In this document: piece after piece, positions 8,609 through 15,622 of the stretch
Layout of the letters: each line of letters starts with the position of its first letter
Numbering within the stretch: the stretch's first letter is position 1
Assembly (NCBI GenBank): GCA_019192545.1
Contig: JAHCMI010000089.1
Span: 1-32,944 of the forward strand
Direction: 5' to 3'
From: Rivularia sp. MS3
Lineage (GTDB): Bacteria; Cyanobacteriota; Cyanobacteriia; Cyanobacteriales; Nostocaceae
DNA length: 32,944 nt
Program-made: the position numbers and the translations under genes
The notes under the pieces: model-generated
Told to the model about the DNA's origin: nothing
What the model saw: only the letters and a program-made list of their open reading frames with translations
Database searches by the model: none

Positions 8609-8654
8609 ATTTGTAGTTGGGCTTTACCCTTAATGCTTAAGCGCAATTACAAAT
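8609..8654. repeat. Inverted repeat with 14 of 16 paired positions
   Basis: The 16-base arm at 8609-8624 (ATTTGTAGTTGGGCTT) pairs with 8639-8654 (AAGCGCAATTACAAAT) at 14 of 16 positions, around a 14-nt loop. It follows the small frame ending at 8569, so it may terminate that transcript. It also resembles the palindromic spacer elements seen elsewhere in the window. Confidence 0.5.
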
Positions 8655-8730
8655 TTTGTAAAATCAATGCTCTCTAAATAGAAACTATAGATACAGTAAT
8701 TCGTGTATCGGAGAGCGGTGAATCATAGTA

Positions 8731-9136
8731 TGGAATGCAACAAAGTTTGATAAAATAGTTGAAAATGCTGAAACTTTTGTTTGTGAAAATGTCCGTTTGT
8801 ATCGATGTAAAGTAGCTTTATTTTCTATGTTAGGCTACAGCTATTTAATAATAATAATAATAATCTTTTTGTTATCGCCAATGGTTGTATCTACTGTCAT
8901 ATATCCGTTGAATCCTTATAAAAATGTTTGGGCTGGCTTTGTATTATCATGATGTATTAACCAATATTTTTATTTATTTTCTCAACATTGGTAAGTTGAG
9001 AGTACTTTCCAAAAATGGTTTAACACCTGTTGGAATATATTTAAATCGTAATCAATTTCCGAGATATTTTAACTTAATTGATGAATTCACAGCCAAACTT
9101 AAAGTTTCCAAATTCAAGTATTTTTTACGAATATAA
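8731..9136 (+). pseudogene. Broken M48-type membrane metallopeptidase remnant
   Basis: Two frames join to resemble the N-terminal part of a cyanobacterial M48-family membrane peptidase. The first frame (from 8731 to a stop at about 8952) reads FDKIVENAETF, then YRCKVALFSMLGYSYL and a hydrophobic helix. The second, offset by one base and overlapping (8924-9136), reads GIYLNRNQFPRYFNLIDEF and KLKVSKFKYFL. This matches the family pattern of a Gly-Ile, Leu-x-Arg, Phe-Pro, Leu-Ile-Asp-Glu stretch just before the catalytic domain. The HEXXH zinc site and everything after it are missing, and no start codon is in frame for the first part. A faint continuation (GYKYLIGMRI, about 9170-9200) may remain. 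Recognition is by memory of the family pattern, not by alignment. Confidence 0.55.
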
Positions 9137-9545
9137 GAGAAGTTTTTAAAGCTTTTATTACCTAATTGTCAAGGCTATAAATATTTGATTGGTATGAGAA
9201 TTATCTGATTTTACCAATTGCCTTATATATAGGGAAAAATATTTTTAACTACTGTTGTAAAACAGAAAAAGGTTAAAACAATCGCTGCTAAAGACCAGAT
9301 TATTTTGCAGAAAAAGATTAATACAAATATTATTCATTGTTGCCTTATTTTGCAAGTAATTTAGAGTAAATAAAATTTAAAATTGTGCAGATATGTAGTA
9401 ATTATACTTATCGAAAAACCATATTTTTTTATTTATACCAAATAAGTTTGCAAATATATAACAAGATTGCTAGTATCTAAATGGCTTTTTTGTATTGATA
9501 TTTACCAGTGTATTCTACCAATTGATGTAATTAACATTGGAAAAT
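9137..9545. other. AT-rich spacer upstream of the exoprotein gene
   Basis: About 400 nt, very AT-rich, between the peptidase remnant and the large exoprotein gene. No gene, repeat array or clear promoter was identified. Confidence 0.4.
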
Positions 9546-12071
9546 ATGGCTATTATCACAGTTTCTAACAGCGCAGACAGTGGAAAAGGAACGCTTAGAG
9601 AAGCTATATTAGAAGCAAATTCAGGGGATACTATTCGCTTCGATTCAGCCCTTGCGAACAAAAAGATAAGGCTTACTAAAGGTCAATTAGAAATCAATAA
9701 AGATTTGATTATTGATGGAGCAGATGCCGAAAACTTAACTATTAGCGGTAATAAGTCTAGCCGAGTTTTCTTTGTAGATAGAGCCAAAGACTTAACACTG
9801 AAGAATTTAACTGTTGCAGATGCTAGAGCAGTTAGTGGGAAAATAAGAAAGAATAATGCAACTGAAAGTGGAGGAGGAGGAGTTTACGTAGATTTCTTCG
9901 GCAGCCTTACGCTTGAGAATACTGAGTTTAAAGATAATGTTGCTGATATGGGTGGCGGTATCTACGTTCAATATGGCGGTCAAGCCACCATCCTCAATAG
10001 TAGTTTTGATAACAACGATGGAACCCCAGCTAATAATGGCTTCAGCGGTGGGGCAATTTCTTCTGCCGGACAAACTAAAGGCATGACTGTCAAAAATAGC
10101 CGCTTTAGCAACAATAAAGGTTCTCAGGGTGGGGCTATCTATAGTCTGCTCAGTCCATTAACAGTTGAGAATTCTATATTTGTTGACAATGTTAGTACCC
10201 GTGAAGGTGGAGCTATATTTACGGATGGTGCTAGCCCCCGTGGTAAGGAAAATCGGAATGGAACTATTTCTATTAGCAACAGCAAGTTTGTAGGGAATCA
10301 AAGTGTTGGTGGTAGTGGTGGACTGTACTTATATACTTACGAACAGGAGAAGGCAATCGTAGAAGATAGTACGATTACTAATAATAGTGTTACAGAAGAC
10401 GGTATCGGCAATTCTTTAGGTGGCGGAATCAGAACGGGAGGAGGCTCTAGTAAAGGTAATCTGATTATCCGCAATACTACCATTGCTAATAACAGTTCAA
10501 ATACAGGTGGAGGTCTTTGGCATGATGGTTCTAAATCAATCACAATTGAAAACAGCACTCTTTCGGGTAATAAAGCGAGTTCTGGTGGTGCTATTTTTTC
10601 TAACTCCAAAGGTCCTATAAACATTATAAGTTCTACTATTGCCGAGAATACTTCTCGCGGCAAGGCTGGAGCAATTTGGTCATCGGGCAAGAATGAAATA
10701 ACTTTGAGCAATTCAATCGTCGCCAACAATACCTCGAAAGACGGAAAACAAACTTCTTTTGAGCTTAAAGATGGTGGAGGTAATATCGAATTTTCTGACC
10801 CCCCATCAAAACAAAGAGTTACCGCAAATTCTCAAATCGTTGACCCCAAATTAGATTCTCTACAAACTATCGATGGTTCTTTAATTCATCCTCTCAAAAG
10901 TGATAGCCCTGCAATTGATGCAGGTACTGCTAGGGCTGTCGATACCGACCAGCGAGGGGTAAGCCGAGACAGCAATCCAGATATAGGTGCATTTGAATTT
11001 GTTTCTAATTCTGCTACTCCTAAGCCTTCTACGCCTATAAAAAGTAACCCCATACGTTATGAAGCTGAAGAATTAAATCTAAATGGTTACCGAGTTGAGA
11101 TTGTAGAAAACTCTAGCGCTAGTAATAATCAACATATCTCCCTTAAAGGTACAAAAGGTAATCAAGGTTCTGCTACGGGTAAATTTGATGGTGAAGCAGG
11201 AACTTATCAAGTAAAAGTTGGTTATTATGACGAAAATGACGGTCAGTCTAAAGCCGAAATTACGGTTGGGGAAGAGATTGCAAGTTTTGTCTTTGACCAA
11301 GATTTACCTGATAATTGGGCAAAACCTGCTGCTAAAACTAGTCGCATAGTTATAGAAGAAGTTGAATTAACATCTGGAGACAGCTTTAAAATTGAAGCAA
11401 GCAGTGACGAAGGGGAATTTGCTCGCTTTGATTATATTGAATTCTCTCCGATCGCAGATGCAAGTATTCCGACTCCGCAAAGTGCCATTCAACCTGAGCC
11501 AGTAGGGGGAGAGGAAAATACACAGACAGATGTTGAAGATAGATTTATCAATGGAATAGTTAATTTAAGCAACATTGATTTTAATGGCGATGGAAAAACT
11601 GACGAACGAGTTTCGTTGGTTTTGGATGATATTAACACTAAGGCAGCCTACAGTAATTCAGGGGGTTTTTATCAAGTGTTGGATGTAAATGGTACCGTAC
11701 TCGATACAGTTACCAATCAGCAAATTCGACCGGGAGAACAAGGATACGAAACAGCAGCCCTTAATCAAAGTATTACTCAATTAACTTTCGATGCAAGTGA
11801 TAGCAGTCTAACTGCACAAGTTGATGGAGGAATATTCTTAGCACCATATTTAATTGCTAATGGTACTGTAGAAGAATTTATTGGCAAAAACCCAAACAAT
11901 AATAGACAAGAAAATGGATTAAATGCCTACTTTGCTTTCGGAAATGCTAATCCAGATAAATTAGAGCATCTTCAATCTGCAAATAACAAGTTTGGTTTTG
12001 AGGATTTTTATGGTGGAGGAGATAGAGATTTTAGCGATTTTAACTTTAGTGTAAATATTGAGAGTGCCTAA
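9546..12071 (+). CDS. Large surface/secreted protein: parallel beta-helix, CBM-like domain, DUF4114
   Basis: An 841-residue multidomain protein, probably extracellular. Residues about 1-460 form a right-handed parallel beta-helix with many GGG/GGAI turns and N-N-S ladders. It opens with the TVSNSADSGKGTLREAI motif common in such proteins and ends with DQRGVSRDSNPDIGAFEF, typical of choice-of-anchor Q-type repeat proteins. Residues about 505-640 look like a carbohydrate-binding (CBM6-like) domain starting RYEAEELNLNG and ending FARFDYIEF. The C-terminal about 180 residues contain a calcium-loop-like NGDGKTD and a DUF4114-type domain ending FEDFYGGGDRDFSDFNF. No N-terminal signal peptide is present, which suggests C-terminal-signal (type I) export. 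ATG at 9546 is preferred over an upstream TTG at 9537. Likely role: surface adhesion or polysaccharide binding; the ligand is unknown. Confidence 0.85.
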   Translation: MAIITVSNSADSGKGTLREAILEANSGDTIRFDSALANKKIRLTKGQLEINKDLIIDGADAENLTISGNKSSRVFFVDRAKDLTLKNLTVADARAVSGKIRKNNATESGGGGVYVDFFGSLTLENTEFKDNVADMGGGIYVQYGGQATILNSSFDNNDGTPANNGFSGGAISSAGQTKGMTVKNSRFSNNKGSQGGAIYSLLSPLTVENSIFVDNVSTREGGAIFTDGASPRGKENRNGTISISNSKFVGNQSVGGSGGLYLYTYEQEKAIVEDSTITNNSVTEDGIGNSLGGGIRTGGGSSKGNLIIRNTTIANNSSNTGGGLWHDGSKSITIENSTLSGNKASSGGAIFSNSKGPINIISSTIAENTSRGKAGAIWSSGKNEITLSNSIVANNTSKDGKQTSFELKDGGGNIEFSDPPSKQRVTANSQIVDPKLDSLQTIDGSLIHPLKSDSPAIDAGTARAVDTDQRGVSRDSNPDIGAFEFVSNSATPKPSTPIKSNPIRYEAEELNLNGYRVEIVENSSASNNQHISLKGTKGNQGSATGKFDGEAGTYQVKVGYYDENDGQSKAEITVGEEIASFVFDQDLPDNWAKPAAKTSRIVIEEVELTSGDSFKIEASSDEGEFARFDYIEFSPIADASIPTPQSAIQPEPVGGEENTQTDVEDRFINGIVNLSNIDFNGDGKTDERVSLVLDDINTKAAYSNSGGFYQVLDVNGTVLDTVTNQQIRPGEQGYETAALNQSITQLTFDASDSSLTAQVDGGIFLAPYLIANGTVEEFIGKNPNNNRQENGLNAYFAFGNANPDKLEHLQSANNKFGFEDFYGGGDRDFSDFNFSVNIESA

Positions 12072-12481
12072 CTTCCACAGCTTTTTTTATCTAGCTTTTA
12101 GCAGGCTCCGGGTTTAATACCGTGTTGGGGCGGCGTGTCGCCCCAAAGAATCTTCTGTCTGCTAACTGGCTTGTTTAAATCCCCATCCAATTGCCAGCTA
12201 ATAACTAATAGCTTTTAACTTTTATCAGATTTCAATTACTAACTAAACCTAGTTTTTACAAATAAACAACCCAACAAGAGTGAAGCAATAATTATTACAG
12301 CCTATTTTTCTTGAGCATTGTAATATTAGTCCCAGGATTACAACCTGCGGGCTTTTTGCCAAATTGAGATGCTCTCTATAAATTTTTGTTAAATATCTTG
12401 CAAAATATGCATAAAAAAACTTGTTCGCAAGTAGTAAACATTAGAGCAACCATGAATTTATGTCATAAGTAAAAAAAGAGA
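12072..12481. other. Spacer with a GC-rich hairpin between exoprotein and AraC genes
   Basis: About 410 nt. It contains one strong GC-rich hairpin (12125-12146, listed separately). The rest is AT-rich, with no gene recognised. The promoter of the AraC-type gene should lie in its last 150 nt. Confidence 0.5.
12125..12146. terminator. Perfect GC-rich hairpin downstream of the exoprotein gene
   Basis: TTGGGGCG (12125-12132) pairs perfectly with CGCCCCAA (12139-12146) around GCGTGT. It starts 54 nt after the exoprotein stop. No U-tract follows, so it could be an RNA 3'-end stabiliser or a palindromic repeat rather than a classic terminator. Confidence 0.5.
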
Positions 12482-13015
12482 ATGATTAATGTTTTAGTCA
12501 GAAATGAGAATCCTGAAACCAAAACCCTTTTAATCAAATGCTTGGAAACAGCAGGATTTGAAGTTATTAGCAAAAAAAATAGTCTTATTAGCTTTAGGTT
12601 TGCAGATAAAGAATTTTATAGCACCAGCGAAAGTCAAAAATCAAGTACTTCTAGATTTGGATTTCCAGCTATTCCCCGACTGCGTCAAGTTTTCGATTTC
12701 ATTGAATTGAACTATCATCAAAATATAGGATTAAAAGAAGTAGCTCAAGCAGTAGGTTATTCTTCGGCTTATTTAACTAATTTAGTACGAAGGCTTACCG
12801 GAAAAACAGTGAATAATTGGATTGTCGAACGTCGAATCGCTGAAGCAAAACGTTTGCTTTTAGAAACTGACCTTTCTATCGAACGGATTGCTTTTGATAT
12901 AGGTTATCAAAACATGAATCATTTCTACTATCAGTTTCGCAACTACTATAAAAATACACCTGGGGCTTGGAGAGAAACACAGCGATTAGTAGCTTGCAAG
13001 CAACTATTAAACTAA
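12482..13015 (+). CDS. AraC-family transcriptional regulator with degenerate receiver-like N-terminus
   Basis: A 177-residue DNA-binding regulator. The C-terminal about 100 residues are a complete AraC/XylS domain with two helix-turn-helix units. The first is around LKEVAQAVGYSSAYLTNLVRR (two motif halves). The second is around SIERIAFDIGYQNMNHFYYQFR, followed by the family's PGAWRE-type ending. The first about 35 residues resemble the start of a CheY-type receiver (INVLVRNENPETKTLLIKCLE, GFEVIS). The phospho-acceptor Asp and the rest of the receiver are missing and replaced by a Ser-rich linker, so phosphorylation control is unlikely. It may be a truncated response regulator. Its target is unknown. 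A cluster of spaced TACAAAT motifs in the next spacer, before the exported basic protein, is a candidate binding region. Confidence 0.85.
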   Translation: MINVLVRNENPETKTLLIKCLETAGFEVISKKNSLISFRFADKEFYSTSESQKSSTSRFGFPAIPRLRQVFDFIELNYHQNIGLKEVAQAVGYSSAYLTNLVRRLTGKTVNNWIVERRIAEAKRLLLETDLSIERIAFDIGYQNMNHFYYQFRNYYKNTPGAWRETQRLVACKQLLN

Positions 13016-13462
13016 GTACTTTTTTCGTTGATAATAGATAAGTTTAAGGATAAAAAACAAACTTTTCTTTATAAATCTTATTTTTCTGTCACCAGCCTCG
13101 TTTCTTTCTATAGACTATTTTAATCGTATTTTAGTTAATTTAAAGCCATTTCACAATACAGTTCAAGACAGTAAATAAAAAAGATTTTCAATATTTATCG
13201 CTATTGCAGTCATGATTGTTTAAACAGTTTTTACTGCTATTTTTTTTATAAATGACTTTACAAAAGTACAAATATTTGTAATTAAAAATTAATTCCCAAC
13301 ATCTACAAATAGTTAACTATATTTTATTTTAACTACTACAAATAGTTAATAAACAATCTTATATCCAAAGGATACATTAGGTTTATGAAATAAAGCAATG
13401 TTTGGCAGACAAGCTAAATCAGACTTTAGTTTATTTCAATTCTATATAAAAAGGTGAACGTA
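13016..13462. other. AT-rich spacer with clustered TACAAAT motifs
   Basis: About 447 nt between the AraC-type regulator and the exported basic protein. It contains the motif cluster at 13267-13349 (separate entry). The final bases AAAAGGTGA, about six bases before the ATG at 13463, form a good ribosome-binding site. No gene was seen. Confidence 0.6.
13267..13349. promoter_or_regulatory. Clustered TACAAAT motifs: palindrome plus 14-bp direct repeat
   Basis: A perfect 14-bp palindrome TACAAATATTTGTA lies at 13267-13280. Two identical 14-bp direct repeats CTACAAATAGTTAA follow at 13303-13316 and 13336-13349. The two direct copies are exactly 33 bp apart, close to three helical turns. The region ends 113 bp before the start codon of the exported basic protein and follows an AraC-type regulator gene. 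AraC proteins often bind spaced direct repeats, so these are candidate operator sites; this is inference. Confidence 0.45.
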
Positions 13463-13909
13463 ATGAATTTAAGAACAAAAAGAATCAATCTACGCGGTGC
13501 TTTACTCAGCGGTGCGGCTTTGGCTTCGATGTTAGGAGGAATGATGTTTATTGACAATGCTGTTGCACAAGCATCGTCTTACCGCAAATATAAACGCTGC
13601 TACACCTATACTATTTTAAATAGAACAAATCGCGGAATTGATTACAATGTCGGCAGAAGAAAAGCTTACATCCCCGCAAAAGGAATACGTCGTTTGCGTC
13701 GTTGTTTCCGTCGCCGTAAGGTATATCATCCAGTAGTTAAATTCGACAGAATTATTGGTAGTGGATACAAATTAACCAGAGTCAGATTAAGACCTGGAAG
13801 AAATGGTTTTGACCGTAAAGGTAGAATACTAATCTTAACAACTGGTACTTCTGCTAACAGACCTGTTCCTAATAGTCTTCCCGTTCCTAACAGAGTCAAG
13901 TTAGACTAA
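13463..13909 (+). CDS. Exported, highly basic hypothetical protein
   Basis: A 148-residue protein with a clear signal peptide. It has a basic N-terminus (MNLRTKRINLRG), a hydrophobic core and a likely cleavage near AVAQA-SS (about residue 37). The mature part is extremely rich in Arg and Lys (runs such as RRLRRCFRRRK), with two cysteines (Cys46, Cys81) that could form a disulfide. A Pro/Asn tail contains two PVPN units. ATG at 13463 is preferred to a GTG at 13454, because AAGGTG lies about six bases upstream of it. No family is recognised. The charge suggests binding to an anionic partner such as acidic polysaccharide, lipid or nucleic acid outside the cytoplasm, but that is inference. A strong terminator follows at 14076. 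Confidence 0.75.
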   Translation: MNLRTKRINLRGALLSGAALASMLGGMMFIDNAVAQASSYRKYKRCYTYTILNRTNRGIDYNVGRRKAYIPAKGIRRLRRCFRRRKVYHPVVKFDRIIGSGYKLTRVRLRPGRNGFDRKGRILILTTGTSANRPVPNSLPVPNRVKLD

Positions 13910-14075
13910 GGGGTGAAAGTTACCTAGCTACGTGTAATAGTTGGTTCAAAAAAGTTAGATTTCAAACAATATAAAATTAAATAGTGTATTATCGTTTTAT
14001 GATAATGTACTGCTTAAATACCTTCGAGGCAGCTATTGCATTGAAAATATCTTCTTCTAGTAGTAATAAAATATA

Positions 14076-14106
14076 AACCCGGTTTTTTTTAAAACTGGGT
14101 TTTTTA
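14076..14106. terminator. Intrinsic terminator between convergent genes
   Basis: AACCCGGTTTT (14076-14086) pairs with AAAACTGGGTT (14091-14101), with one mismatch-like wobble, and a T-run follows on the plus strand. It serves the exported basic protein (+). The A/T flanks also fit a terminator for the lectin-fold gene (-). Confidence 0.8.
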
Positions 14107-14149
14107 GTTGCTAAATAGATAAACAAAAATATTCACCGTGATTATAATT

Positions 14150-14542
14150 TTATTTAATTCTAGTTACGACAAGCTGTATTGAACCTTTATTATTCCAATA
14201 CATAAAAGGTATATCATTGGCAAAACAAGTAAGTATACCGCTTTGAGTTGCTTGCAATATTTTATCGGTACCGATTTTAAATAAATTACCGGAATCGAAA
14301 TCAATTGCTCCTATAAGAGCAAACCAATTTTGCTCGGGTACACGTCGAAATCCTTCGGTATATTTTAATATCGGGTTTGAACTAGGAAAACCGTTTGCGT
14401 TGCATGAAATAAACCAATCTACCCATTTTTCATTTGCAGATGCTGTTAAATGATATTCTTGATTGGCAATTAAACTAATTCCTGTATTATTCCACTTTTC
14501 TTTTGCTAAAACTACTGCACTGACAGACTCTCCAATATTCAT
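14150..14542 (-). CDS. LecA (PA-IL)-like lectin-fold protein
   Basis: A 130-residue single-domain protein whose pattern resembles the calcium-dependent galactose-binding lectin LecA/PA-IL of Pseudomonas. The middle reads ALIGAIDFDSGNLFKIG (residues 75-91). The C-terminal part reads CFANDIPFMYWNNKGSIQL, matching the lectin's calcium/sugar loop with Asn109-Asp110 and Asn117-Asn118 kept. The position of the loop Thr in PA-IL appears to be Met114. Upstream, WVDWFISCNANGF supplies Trp and Cys residues not seen in PA-IL. There is no signal peptide, as in PA-IL itself. It could bind a sugar on the cell's own or a neighbour's surface, or have lost that activity. It is divergently arranged with the PD-(D/E)XK-like gene at 14870. 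Confidence 0.6.
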   Translation of the reverse strand: MNIGESVSAVVLAKEKWNNTGISLIANQEYHLTASANEKWVDWFISCNANGFPSSNPILKYTEGFRRVPEQNWFALIGAIDFDSGNLFKIGTDKILQATQSGILTCFANDIPFMYWNNKGSIQLVVTRIK

Positions 14543-14869
14543 TGCGTCTACCTAAGTTAAGATGTTTGATAATTTACTTCAACAAAAATTGTATCTCAAC
14601 CACTTAATTGAAAAATATCGGAGTAGATATAGGAATCCAGTTTGAATATTGAAAAGAATTAGTAGTAGGTTGAGTTAAAGTCGCATAAATCAATTGATGC
14701 TCAACAAAAAATCGAAATGTGACTTTAGCCCAACATCAGAATTGCGATTAATCATATAAAGTAATTTATATATTGTCTTCTATCCGCAGCTTTGCATCGG
14801 AAAGTATTAGTTAACCGCTGTCTTAGCCTTGGTATCCCAATTTAGCGAAAACAAATATTGATATTTAAT
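14543..14869. other. Divergent spacer with a degenerate palindromic element
   Basis: About 327 nt between the lectin-fold gene (-) and the nuclease-like gene (+). It contains the 18-bp-arm inverted repeat listed at 14669-14734. AGGTAGACGCA before the lectin ATG gives a weak ribosome-binding site. No other gene was seen. Confidence 0.5.
14669..14734. repeat. Palindromic spacer element, degenerate copy
   Basis: The 18-base arm at 14669-14686 (starting GTTGAGTTAAAG) pairs with 14717-14734 at 15 of 18 positions, and all three mismatches are transitions. The form (GTTGGGTTA-like arm, AACCCAAC-like return) resembles a widespread cyanobacterial spacer palindrome and the GGTGCGTTA family found elsewhere in this window. 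Confidence 0.55.
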
Positions 14870-15481
14870 ATGCCGTACAATAATTTTACTTTAAGTAAAG
14901 CTAAAAAAGATTTTAATTTAACTACAATTGAGTCAGAAAACTTGTTTAAAGATGTCGGCAGCATCGAACCTTCTGCAACTTTAGTTGAACTATTAGAAGA
15001 ATATTTACCATTAGCAAGAGCAATAAGTACAGAAAAAGCCAAATCTGAGTTATTGGTAATTCCGATATTAGTAGAAATTAGAAAAATTCTTTCCAGAAAA
15101 GTCAGCTTATTTTCTGGAAGTCTTTTTAATGTTGATATTTCTTTAGGCTTAACTGGTTACGTTGATTTCTTGATTACATTGAGTGAGGAGATGTACGCTA
15201 TAACTTCTCCCGTTGTCATGTTAGTTGAAGCTAAAAACGATGTAATGACTTCGGGGATAGGGCAGTGTGTAGCAGAAATGGTAGCAGCACAAATTTTTAA
15301 TCAAAAGCATAATAATCGTGTGTTAACCATTTACGGAGTAGTCACAACTGGCACTTCTTGGTTGTTTTTGAAATTAAAAGAGAAAACCGTTTATATTGAC
15401 AATCAAGAATACTATATTAATAACTTGGGGAAAATAATGGGTATTTTGGTAAGTTGCTTGGAGAAAGAAGGAGCATTTTGA
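14870..15481 (+). CDS. Conserved hypothetical protein with PD-(D/E)XK-like nuclease motif
   Basis: A 203-residue protein of a type I associate with cyanobacterial hypothetical proteins. It has the layout of the restriction-endonuclease-like fold: Glu60 in an N-terminal helix, Asp99 in GYVDFLIT, the Glu120-Ala-Lys122 core in MLVEAKND, then a helix with Gln132 (GQCVAEMVAA). These fit a PD-(D/E)XK metal site. ATG at 14870 is preferred; a TTG 12 bases upstream also opens the frame. No methylase, transposase or toxin partner lies nearby, so it is not an obvious restriction system. Function unknown; the nuclease assignment rests on motif spacing only. Confidence 0.6.
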   Translation: MPYNNFTLSKAKKDFNLTTIESENLFKDVGSIEPSATLVELLEEYLPLARAISTEKAKSELLVIPILVEIRKILSRKVSLFSGSLFNVDISLGLTGYVDFLITLSEEMYAITSPVVMLVEAKNDVMTSGIGQCVAEMVAAQIFNQKHNNRVLTIYGVVTTGTSWLFLKLKEKTVYIDNQEYYINNLGKIMGILVSCLEKEGAF

Positions 15482-15520
15482 CGAAAAGTTAAAGTAGCAT
15501 TTATATTTTTCACACACAAT

Positions 15521-15584
15521 GGTGCGTTACGGCATTTTCAAACGTATAATCTATCAATTAAATACCTTCAAGCCGTAACACACC
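15521..15584. repeat. Palindromic spacer element of the GGTGCGTTA family
   Basis: GGTGCGTTACGGC (15521-15533) pairs with GCCGTAACACACC (15572-15584) at 12 of 13 positions, and the right arm runs on into CTACA. The same arm type appears at 19346, 19457, 21682 and 23903. It lies between two convergent genes and could also act as a terminator. Confidence 0.75.
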
Positions 15585-15589
15585 CTACA

Positions 15590-15622
15590 AACTCTTAACT
15601 CTTAACTCTTAACTCCTAACTT
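15590..15622. repeat. STRR: AACTCTT heptamers at the 3' side of flv1
   Basis: About four tandem copies of AACTCTT/AACTCCT lie directly after the palindromic element and immediately downstream of the flv1 stop codon. Confidence 0.8.
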
